DNA of 21,177 bases from positions 1 through 21,177 of the forward strand of contig RFPW01000014.1 in assembly GCA_009925965.1 (NCBI GenBank). The letters are read 5' to 3'. Position 1 is the stretch's first letter. Every line of letters starts with the position of its first letter. Positions 15,325 to 21,177 of the stretch are shown here, one piece after another. The position numbers and the translations under genes were made by a program. The DNA comes from Betaproteobacteria bacterium (GTDB lineage: Bacteria > Pseudomonadota > Gammaproteobacteria > Burkholderiales > Burkholderiaceae_E). Under the pieces are notes generated by a model that was not told where the DNA came from, did no database searches, and saw nothing but the letters and a program-made list of their open reading frames with translations.

Positions 15325-16866
15325 TCAGTACGAGCCGGTTTTCTTGAACGCTTGAATGACCGTGTTCAGCATGGCCTCATCGTCCTTGGACAGGTCCTTG
15401 GACGATTCGATCCGCTCGACCAACGCGCTGTGTTCGCTGCGCAGGTGGTCACGCAACGCCCGCTCAAACGCTTGCGCACGACTGACATCCACATCGTCGT
15501 AGTAGCCATTGTTGACGGCAAACAGCGTCATCGCCATCTCCCAAACCCGCAACGGTTGATATTGAGGCTGCTTCATGAGCTCAGTCACCAAGCGGCCGCG
15601 ATCGAGCTGCTTTCGCGTCGCCTCGTCCAGATCACTTGCGAACTGCGCAAAGGCAGCGAGTTCGCGATACTGAGCCAGCGCCAGACGCACGCCCCCACCG
15701 AGCTTCTTGATGATCTTGGTCTGTGCGGCACCGCCGACGCGTGACACCGAAATACCCGCGTTGATGGCGGGGCGGATGCCGGCGTTGAACAGATCGGTTT
15801 CGAGAAAGATCTGTCCGTCGGTAATCGAAATCACGTTGGTTGGCACGAATGCCGACACATCGCCAGCCTGCGTCTCGATCACGGGCAACGCGGTCAATGA
15901 ACCGGTTTTGCCCTTGACTGCGCCATTTGTGAAGCGCTCGACGTAGTCTTCATTGACACGCGCTGCGCGCTCCAGCAGACGCGAGTGGAGATAAAACACA
16001 TCACCCGGAAATGCCTCGCGACCAGGCGGGCGACGCAGCAACAACGAAACCTGCCGGTACGCCACCGCCTGCTTGGAGAGATCATCGTAAACAATCAGCG
16101 CATCTTCACCGCGGTCACGGAAGTACTCGCCCATCGTGCATCCGGCATACGCGGACAGGTACTGCATGGCGGCGGATTCAGAGGCCGACGCCACCACCAC
16201 AATGGTGTAGGCCAGCGCGCCCGTTTCTTCGAGCTTGCGCACCACGTTGGCAATCGTCGATGCCTTCTGGCCGATCGCCACGTAGACGCACTTGATGCCT
16301 GTATCTTTTTGATTGATGATCGCATCGACCGCGACCGCCGTCTTACCAGTCTGGCGGTCGCCGATGATCAACTCACGCTGACCACGGCCCACAGGGACCA
16401 TTGAATCGATCGCCTTGAGGCCGGTCTGTACCGGCTGCGAGACGCTTTGGCGCGCGATCACGCCGGGTGCGACTTTCTCGAGAACGTCGGTCAGCTTCGC
16501 GTTGATGGGGCCCTTCCCATCGATTGGTTCGCCCAGCGTATTCACCACGCGGCCCAACAGTTCTGGACCCACAGGAACGGCCAGAATCCGCCCGGTCGAC
16601 TTGACCGTGTCGCCTTCTCGGATGTGCTCGTAGCTACCGAGGACCACCGCGCCGACCGAATCGCGCTCCAAGTTTAGCGCAAGGCCAAAGGTTTCACCTG
16701 GAAATTCGATCATTTCACCTTGCATCACGTCCGACAGGCCGTGGATGCGGCAGATCCCGTCCGTCACCGTCACGACCGTTCCCTGGTTCCGGGTATCGGC
16801 ATCGACGGCGAGGTTCTTGATCTTCGTTTTCAGCAGTTCGCTGATTTCGGCTGGATTGAGTTGCAT
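15325..16866 (-). CDS. atpA: ATP synthase F1 alpha subunit
   Basis: The 513-residue product is the typical length and is intact. Walker A is GDRQTGKT (169-176, Lys175). YVAIGQKASTIANVVRKLEE and the Walker B segment EDALIVYDDLSKQAVAYRQ follow. The arginine finger lies in GISVSRVGGAAQTK (Arg376). Alpha forms the noncatalytic nucleotide sites and supplies the finger to beta. The 309-345 stretch (YVERFTNGAVKGKTGSLTAL, then AGDVSAF) has the longer form found in betaproteobacteria, supporting the taxonomic guess. The start has AGGAG 7 nt upstream, and atpH ends 10 bp before it. Confidence 0.97.
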   Translation of the reverse strand: MQLNPAEISELLKTKIKNLAVDADTRNQGTVVTVTDGICRIHGLSDVMQGEMIEFPGETFGLALNLERDSVGAVVLGSYEHIREGDTVKSTGRILAVPVGPELLGRVVNTLGEPIDGKGPINAKLTDVLEKVAPGVIARQSVSQPVQTGLKAIDSMVPVGRGQRELIIGDRQTGKTAVAVDAIINQKDTGIKCVYVAIGQKASTIANVVRKLEETGALAYTIVVVASASESAAMQYLSAYAGCTMGEYFRDRGEDALIVYDDLSKQAVAYRQVSLLLRRPPGREAFPGDVFYLHSRLLERAARVNEDYVERFTNGAVKGKTGSLTALPVIETQAGDVSAFVPTNVISITDGQIFLETDLFNAGIRPAINAGISVSRVGGAAQTKIIKKLGGGVRLALAQYRELAAFAQFASDLDEATRKQLDRGRLVTELMKQPQYQPLRVWEMAMTLFAVNNGYYDDVDVSRAQAFERALRDHLRSEHSALVERIESSKDLSKDDEAMLNTVIQAFKKTGSY

Positions 16867-16876
16867 CGCAAAACTC

Positions 16877-17428
16877 CTAGTGCATCAGGGCGCTAGCGAG
16901 CTGGGACAGCTTGCCGCGCACCGAGAGGTCAGTCACTTCATCACCGATTCGGATCGACACGCCGCCGATCAGATCGGCATCGACGTCGACCGACACCTTG
17001 ACCGGGCGGCCATGGCGCTGCGTCAACACAGCCACCACATCAGCCACCTGGGCATCATTCATGGGAAACGCAGAGGTCACCCTCGCGTCGATTACGCCCT
17101 CATGGGCATCGCGGGCCTGCTCAAAAAGCTGGGCAATCTCGGCTGCCACGCTCAAACGCTCATTCGCCGCCAGAACCTGCACAAACCCCTGAATCGGACC
17201 GACGCCGATACCGGCGATCTCGATCACGGCCTGCGCAATTTGCCCGGCGGAAAGCGCCGGATTGGCAATCAACGCCTCAGCACCTGGAGCCTGGACCACC
17301 GACGCCAGCGCCTGGAGGCCTTCGCCCCAGACGGCCAGCTGAGACGCGCCATGGTGTTGCGCATCATCGACCGCGAGCTGGAAAGCAGCTTCCGCATAGG
17401 GACGCGCAATCGTAAGCGGTTCAGCCAT
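16877..17428 (-). CDS. atpH: ATP synthase F1 delta subunit
   Basis: The 183-residue product has the OSCP/delta pattern: MAEPLTIARPYAEAAFQLA at the start, a six-helix N-terminal domain, IQGFVQVLAANERLSVAAEIA (about 79-99), and a C-terminal domain ending DADLIGGVSIRIGDEVTDLS with GKLSQLASAL. Delta joins the top of F1 to the b-subunit peripheral stalk. It lies 2 bp after atpF and 10 bp before atpA. Sequence divergence is normal for this subunit, and the position in the operon makes the call firm. Confidence 0.95.
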   Translation of the reverse strand: MAEPLTIARPYAEAAFQLAVDDAQHHGASQLAVWGEGLQALASVVQAPGAEALIANPALSAGQIAQAVIEIAGIGVGPIQGFVQVLAANERLSVAAEIAQLFEQARDAHEGVIDARVTSAFPMNDAQVADVVAVLTQRHGRPVKVSVDVDADLIGGVSIRIGDEVTDLSVRGKLSQLASALMH

Positions 17429-17430
17429 GC

Positions 17431-17943
17431 TCAGTGCCCCGGTGCCACGCGCTGCCCCTGCGGCTCAGCCGGGGAGAGCTCCGTCGCCAGACCTGCGAGC
17501 AGTTCGGCGTGGCGCGCAGCGTCAATCTCGCGGCGCAGAATCTGCTCCGCACCCGCCACTGCCAACGCAGCGACCTGGTCCCGCAGCACATCCCGGGCGC
17601 GCTGCATCGCGAGCGCGGCCTCCTCTTCGGCAGCCTTGCGAGCCGCAGCCACGATGCGGGCGCCTTCGGCCCGAGCCTCATCGATAGACTGCGCAACCTG
17701 GCGCTCACCGGCCGCTCGAACCTCGGCGGCGCTGCTCCGTGCTGCGGCGATTTCCGCCTCAACCCGGCGCTTTGCGTCGGCGAGCTCCGTGCGCGCGCGC
17801 TCCGCCGCCGCCAACCCGTCGGCGATCTTGCGTGAGCGGTCATCGAGCGCCTGGGTGATCGGCGGCCACACGAACCGGGCGGTGAACCACCACAGTGCGC
17901 AGAAGACGACGATCTGGACGATCAGAGTCGCGTTCAGATTCAC
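17431..17943 (-). CDS. atpF: ATP synthase F0 subunit b
   Basis: The 170-residue product begins with a transmembrane helix (about 5-27: MNLNATLIVQIVVFCALWWF, then TARFVWPPI). A long Ala/Arg/Glu-rich amphipathic helix (about 35-140) follows, typical of the b-subunit coiled coil that forms the peripheral stalk. The last 30 residues (LSPAEPQGQRVAPGH) extend beyond the 156-residue E. coli protein. The gene lies 7 bp after atpE and 2 bp before atpH. Confidence 0.95.
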   Translation of the reverse strand: MNLNATLIVQIVVFCALWWFTARFVWPPITQALDDRSRKIADGLAAAERARTELADAKRRVEAEIAAARSSAAEVRAAGERQVAQSIDEARAEGARIVAAARKAAEEEAALAMQRARDVLRDQVAALAVAGAEQILRREIDAARHAELLAGLATELSPAEPQGQRVAPGH

Positions 17944-17950
17944 GGAAGGA

Positions 17951-18193
17951 TCATCCTTTGAACGGGTTAGCGAACGCGAACATCATCGCGATACCGACAC
18001 CGATCAGGAAGGCCGCGTCGATCAGACCGGCCAGCAGAAACATCTTGGTCTGCAGCTTATCCATCAGCTCGGGCTGACGTGCTGCACCCTCGAGGTAGCG
18101 ACCCCCCATCATGCCGATACCAATACAGGCACCGAGTGCGCCGAGGCCAATGATCAGACCGCAAGCGATCGCAACGAGAGCAACGTTCGTCAT
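17951..18193 (-). CDS. atpE: ATP synthase F0 subunit c
   Basis: The 80-residue product is a two-helix hairpin: helix 1 about 6-29 (GLIIGLGALGACIGIG), polar loop RYLEGAARQPEL (32-43) and helix 2 about 51-75. The ion-carrying acid is Asp59 in AGLIDAAFLIGVGIAMMF. The residues around it lack the extra polar ligands of sodium-type c-subunits, so a proton-driven rotor is inferred. The c subunit is needed in about ten copies per complex. Its start has AGGAG (18207-18203) 9 nt upstream and an unusual pyrimidine-rich leader. Confidence 0.97.
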   Translation of the reverse strand: MTNVALVAIACGLIIGLGALGACIGIGMMGGRYLEGAARQPELMDKLQTKMFLLAGLIDAAFLIGVGIAMMFAFANPFKG

Positions 18194-18310
18194 TTTTGAC
18201 TACTCCTGGAGAAACCTTCGTAAACCGAAGAAAAAAGCAAACAAGGGGAAAACAAAGAAAAACAAGGAAAAAAAGCGAGAGGACGAGAGAGGGACCACAA
18301 AGAACGTGAG
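18194..18310 (-). promoter_or_regulatory. Pyrimidine-rich translation leader before atpE
   Basis: In the 140-bp atpB-atpE gap the transcript strand is strikingly U/C-rich. From 18293 to 18227, 61 of 67 transcript bases are pyrimidines, including runs of seven and six U. It ends about 20 nt upstream of the AGGAG ribosome site of atpE. In E. coli a U-rich segment upstream of the atpE ribosome site raises c-subunit synthesis; an equivalent role, perhaps through ribosomal protein S1, is inference. No terminator hairpin precedes the U-runs. Confidence 0.45.
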
Positions 18311-18333
18311 CGGGCGAGGTGGAAAATCCGAAT

Positions 18334-19167
18334 TCAATGCCCTTCGTGCGCCTGACCGATATACACCAGGGTCAGCATCATAAAGATGAAGGCTTGCAAC
18401 ACAACGATCAGGATATGGAAAATGGCCCATCCCAACCCGGTCAAAAAGTGCAAGCCCGCGCCCCAGGTGGTGGCCGTGGCGCCCAGTAAAGCAATCAGCA
18501 AGAAGACCAGCTCGCCAGCAAACATGTTGCCAAAGAGCCGCATCGCCATCGAGATCGTCTTGGCAGCGTACTCAATTAGGTTTAACAACAAATTGAATGG
18601 CGCGAGCAAGGGATGGGCGCCAAACGGGGCGCTGAATAGCTCATGAATCCAGCCGCCAAAATGCTTGACCTTGATGCCGTAATAAATCGACGAGATCAGA
18701 ATCACCAGCGACATCGCCAGCGTCCCGTTCAAGTCCGCCGTCGGGACGATACGATGATAGTGAATGGTGTGGTCAAGCCCCGTAGCGCGCAACAAAAAGT
18801 CGGGCAGATCGACCGGAACGAAGTCGAGCGCGTTCATGAACCCAATCCAGATGAACACCGTGAGTGCCAGTGGCGCGATGTAGGTGATGTCGCCCCGGAC
18901 GATCGACCGAGTCTGCTCGTGCACATACTCGACTACCGACTCGATCGCACCGACAAATCGGTTCGGGACGCCGGCATGAACCAGGCGGGCAGCGCGATAA
19001 AGCAGAAACGCGGCCAAAACAGCCATCGCCGACGACCAGAACACGGTGTCCCAGTTAATCAGCGAGAAATCAATAATGTCTTTTTGCGGTTCGCCCGACG
19101 TATTGAAATGCGTCAGATGGTGAACGATGTATTCCGAAGCGGTCGGGGCGTGAGTCTCGGCAGCCAT
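18334..19167 (-). CDS. atpB: ATP synthase F0 subunit a
   Basis: The 277-residue product is a multi-helix membrane protein. It starts MAAETHAPTASEYIVHHLTH, as in betaproteobacterial AtpB. The essential arginine is Arg210 in SMAMRLFGNMFAGE, followed by the conserved Glu219. The last helix contains FHILIVVLQAFIFMMLTLVYIGQA. Subunit a forms the two proton half-channels facing the c-ring. ATG 19167 was chosen. A TTG at 19182 in the same frame overlaps the atpI stop by 4 bp and would add five residues; neither start has a strong ribosome site. The gap to atpE holds the pyrimidine-rich leader. Confidence 0.96.
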   Translation of the reverse strand: MAAETHAPTASEYIVHHLTHFNTSGEPQKDIIDFSLINWDTVFWSSAMAVLAAFLLYRAARLVHAGVPNRFVGAIESVVEYVHEQTRSIVRGDITYIAPLALTVFIWIGFMNALDFVPVDLPDFLLRATGLDHTIHYHRIVPTADLNGTLAMSLVILISSIYYGIKVKHFGGWIHELFSAPFGAHPLLAPFNLLLNLIEYAAKTISMAMRLFGNMFAGELVFLLIALLGATATTWGAGLHFLTGLGWAIFHILIVVLQAFIFMMLTLVYIGQAHEGH

Positions 19168-19178
19168 TAATTCAACGT

Positions 19179-19676
19179 TCAACTAAAAGTCTTCGATTTA
19201 GAAACAAGCATCTCGGGTCTCCCCGCACTACGCCTTGACTGCCAATGCCACCATGGCAGCAAAAGCAGAGGCGCTTTAAGAGCCACAATCCATCCAATCA
19301 GCAGCGCAAGCCATTGCACATCATCCTGACCCTGCACCACCAGCCCTAAAAGGGCTACGGACGCCAGCACTTTGAGCGCTTCACCGACGAAAAACACCAC
19401 CGGATAGGTTTCCGGCGCGCGTCCCCGATGCAACGCCAGTCGCAGTGCGAACAGGCCGTTTGGAATGACTGCCGAAGCGCCCCCGTACAAGACGAAAAGT
19501 GCTTCCGGCGCCCCCGAAAAGATCCACGCACCCAGTGCACAAACCAAAACAGCGGTCGCCTGGAAACCGACGGCGACGAAAGGAAGTCGATCGCGCACAG
19601 GCCCCCAGCGGTCAAAAGTGGGCGAATGATAGGGTTTTGATCGGACGACGTCAACGCGAATGGGTTGACCGCTCAC
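19179..19676 (-). CDS. atpI: ATP synthase subunit I (AtpI)
   Basis: The 165-residue product has four hydrophobic segments (about 32-53, 58-75, 90-110, 120-142) and the family landmarks YGGASAVIPNGLFALRL (64-80) and VFFVGEALKVLASVALLGL. AtpI is a small membrane protein encoded first in many atp operons and thought to help c-ring assembly. The only suitable start is GTG 19676. Its AGGA overlaps or abuts the start codon, so initiation is uncertain. A 6-bp stem hairpin with a 3-nt loop (CCAGGC-GCC-GCCTGG on the plus strand, 19683-19697) sits 6 nt upstream. It is divergent from the HtrA-like gene; the 275-bp gap has no clear sigma70 promoter toward atpI that I can defend. Confidence 0.85.
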   Translation of the reverse strand: MSGQPIRVDVVRSKPYHSPTFDRWGPVRDRLPFVAVGFQATAVLVCALGAWIFSGAPEALFVLYGGASAVIPNGLFALRLALHRGRAPETYPVVFFVGEALKVLASVALLGLVVQGQDDVQWLALLIGWIVALKAPLLLLPWWHWQSRRSAGRPEMLVSKSKTFS

Positions 19677-19862
19677 TCCTAGCCAGGCGCCGCCTGGTGA
19701 GACCGGTTCAGGTACGCCGCTCGCTGATCTCGATCCAGGTGAGCCACTTGAGGTTCAAACTGTTGTCGACAATTCTTCGAGATTCTTGTGCTTGCAGCCG
19801 ATTTTGGACCCGTGTTCAATCGGACGCGTGGACGCCGCTTGAACCGATTTGCGACCAATTGC

Positions 19863-19897
19863 TGCCATTTTCTGCCACTTAGATGCCATTTTCTGCC
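19863..19897. repeat. Pair of perfect 14-bp direct repeats, 21 bp apart
   Basis: TGCCATTTTCTGCC occurs at 19863-19876 and again at 19884-19897, giving a 21-bp period, which is two turns of B-DNA. The pair lies in the divergent region between atpI and the HtrA-like gene, about 55 bp before the latter's GTG and about 190 bp before atpI. Same-face tandem sites of this kind are typical of transcription-factor binding. The same gap also contains a perfect 10-bp palindrome, TTGTCGACAA, at 19763-19772. No factor can be named. Confidence 0.65.
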
Positions 19898-19951
19898 TCA
19901 TCAGGCGCTGACGAGACCGCTCGCCCGGCGCACCACCCAGGGGACCCACCC

Positions 19952-21061
19952 GTGATTCATCTGATTCTTACGGCCACGCAAGCCCTCCAATCGCGTTCCA
20001 TTGAGGCACTCCGTACCCTGCGTGAGCATCGTGTGCAGCTGCCCGCATTCGCTTCCCTTGTAGCGGTCACCATTTCGGTGCTCCTGCTCTGGAGCCCAGG
20101 CGCACGGTCAACAACACTGTTGGTCCCAAGCCCGACACAGCCTCCCGTGGCGCTCGCCCGTTTTGCCCAATCGGTGGTCAAAATTGAGGCGACGATCCTC
20201 CAGGGCGGACGTTCAGTTGCGACGCTGGGTCGCACGCGAGAGGGCTCGGGCGTGCTGATCGATGCCCAAACCATTGTCACGATCGGCTACCTGATCATGG
20301 AAGCCGAGAGCGTGCGAATCCATACGGCCTCCGGTCGCAATGTGCTGGCAACCGTCGTGGGTTATGACCACGCGACAGGGCTCGGCGTGCTTCGCGCGCT
20401 CTTGCCCCTGGAAGGGCACCCTCTGCCGTTGGGGGACTCGGATCAAATTCACGAATCCCATTCCGTGTTGACGATCGGACAAGGTGAGACCGAGGCTACA
20501 CCCCTGATCGTCGTCTCCCGAAAGCCCTTCGCCGGAAGTTGGGAATATCTGCTGGAGCAGCCGATCTATACCTTTCCGCCCGTCAACAACTGGAGCGGCT
20601 CCGCCTTGATTTCCGCGCAGGGCGACTTGATCGGGATTGGTTCCCTGATCGTCGAGGACGCGACCGGCGGCAAATCGGGCGTCCCCGGAAACCTGTTTGT
20701 GCCAGTCAATCTCTTGAAACCAATCCTTGCGGACCTGAAAACGCGCGGTCGCTCCTCAAGACCGGCTCAGCCGTGGCTCGGGCTCACCACCGAGACCATC
20801 CGCGGAAGCCTGACCGTTGTGAGGGTCGCAGGCGGTGGGCCCGCTGAACTGGCTGGCGTCGAAGTAGGGGACATCGTCGTCGGCGTTGGCGGCGATTCAG
20901 AGCAGATCAAAGATCAGGCCGACTTTTATCGCCGAATCTGGAAATCCGGCCCGGCCGGATCCCGCGTCGCGTTGCGTCTTCTGCAGGGTGGATCGCTGAA
21001 GGAGGTCTCGGTCGAGTCCGTGGACCGGCATGATTTTTTAATTCGCCCCGCCGGAATCTAA
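19952..21061 (+). CDS. HtrA-like S1C trypsin-fold/PDZ protein with degenerate catalytic triad
   Basis: The 369-residue product has one N-terminal hydrophobic segment (about 31-48), so it is membrane-anchored or exported. A trypsin-like domain (about 68-262) and one PDZ domain (about 273-355: QPWLGLTTE, VAGGGPAELAGVEVGDIVVGV) follow. The domain matches S1C/HtrA in layout, but the His of TNNHVV is replaced by Tyr113 in VTIGYLIMEA. The Asp of TDLAVL is replaced by Gly143 in HATGLGVLRA. GNSGG has become NNWSGSAL with Ser215 kept. It should therefore not be a protease and may be a peptide-binding or scaffold protein. GTG 19952 was chosen because AGGGG lies 8 nt upstream; an ATG at 19883 has no ribosome site and lies in the direct repeat. 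It is divergent from the atp operon. Confidence 0.8.
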   Translation: MIHLILTATQALQSRSIEALRTLREHRVQLPAFASLVAVTISVLLLWSPGARSTTLLVPSPTQPPVALARFAQSVVKIEATILQGGRSVATLGRTREGSGVLIDAQTIVTIGYLIMEAESVRIHTASGRNVLATVVGYDHATGLGVLRALLPLEGHPLPLGDSDQIHESHSVLTIGQGETEATPLIVVSRKPFAGSWEYLLEQPIYTFPPVNNWSGSALISAQGDLIGIGSLIVEDATGGKSGVPGNLFVPVNLLKPILADLKTRGRSSRPAQPWLGLTTETIRGSLTVVRVAGGGPAELAGVEVGDIVVGVGGDSEQIKDQADFYRRIWKSGPAGSRVALRLLQGGSLKEVSVESVDRHDFLIRPAGI

Positions 21062-21177
21062 ACCCCTCGCCACTGGGGCTCCAATTGGGCGCTCCAATCG
21101 GGCGCTCCAATCGAAGAGTTTGCTTGTGAAGGCTCGCTGCATTCAGGCGGGGCGGCGGGTGCGCCGATTTCAGGACG
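21057..21177 (-). CDS. Possible 3' end of a convergent gene, unknown product
   Basis: On the minus strand a frame runs from the right edge to TAG at 21059-21057 without interruption (39 codons), ending NSSIGAPDWSAQLEPQWRGV. It would overlap the stop of the HtrA-like gene by 5 bp, a common arrangement for convergent genes. The tail is rich in Pro, Ala and Ser and shows no recognisable domain. The plus strand is also open here, so coding is not certain. No function can be offered. Confidence 0.25.
21074..21112. repeat. 13-bp tandem repeat at the right edge
   Basis: GGGCGCTCCAATC occurs exactly at 21087-21099 and 21100-21112, preceded by a 10/13 copy at 21074-21086. It lies just after the HtrA-like gene stop. 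The core CTCCAATCGAA at the right end resembles CTCCCAATCGAA of the repeat inside priA. A unit of 13 bp does not keep frame, unlike the priA array. Confidence 0.7.

Noticed and set aside
16745..18199. 484-codon plus-strand open frame
   Set aside because: It lies antisense to atpA, atpH, atpF and atpE, which are all clearly coding. Long antisense frames are common in GC-rich genes, and its sequence is low-complexity Ser/Ala/Arg.
18111..18383. Plus-strand frame encoding a Lys-rich peptide
   Set aside because: The lysines come from the purine-rich strand of the atpB-atpE gap and the frame crosses into both atp genes in antisense. There is no ribosome site.
19755..19949. 64-codon minus-strand frame between atpI and the HtrA-like gene
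   Set aside because: It starts with GTG without a convincing ribosome site, covers the direct repeats, and its basic composition gives no domain. It is more likely regulatory DNA.

Overview
The window is about 21 kb of moderately GC-rich chromosome from a proteobacterium. It is most likely a betaproteobacterium related to Burkholderiales. The evidence is the F-type ATP synthase operon in the order atpI-B-E-F-H-A-G-D-C on the minus strand, a 513-residue AtpA carrying the extended C-terminal half seen in that class, a DELSPED variant of the beta-subunit DELSEED motif, and hemE and priA following the operon. The taxonomic call is inference from protein character and gene order; no database search was possible.

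Left part (1-6025): the 3' end of a plus-strand gene that looks like rsmI is followed by five tightly packed minus-strand genes, read right to left as metC-like PLP lyase, argS, a SPOR-domain membrane protein, dsbA and rlpA. They overlap or sit within about 60 bp of each other and look like one operon, led by a candidate promoter with an overlapping inverted repeat. A plus-strand host-attachment-family protein is divergent from it.

Middle (6025-12544): a tRNA-Arg(CCG) on the minus strand and a membrane-anchored cytochrome c5-type gene on the plus strand are fired from two good back-to-back sigma70-like promoters. Then come rep (helicase), priA (replication restart) and hemE (haem synthesis), all on the minus strand. 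The hemE-priA gap contains an AT-rich patch and two DnaA-box matches. PriA carries a 12-bp in-frame tandem repeat.

Right part (12570-21177): the complete ATP synthase operon, in which atpD is interrupted. The reading frame breaks at about 13453, and the five residues before the conserved DPSP (the beta catch loop that contacts gamma) are missing. All neighbouring subunits look intact, so this is either a sequence or assembly error or a true lesion in an essential gene. Upstream and divergent lies a membrane-anchored HtrA-like (S1C) protein whose catalytic His and Asp are replaced. The window ends in a short tandem repeat resembling the one in priA.

Most of the window is core metabolism and replication. 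I see no phage, IS element, CRISPR array or defence island. The observations most worth following are the atpD break, the pseudo-protease, the DnaA boxes upstream of priA, the repeat pairs and the pyrimidine-rich atpE leader.
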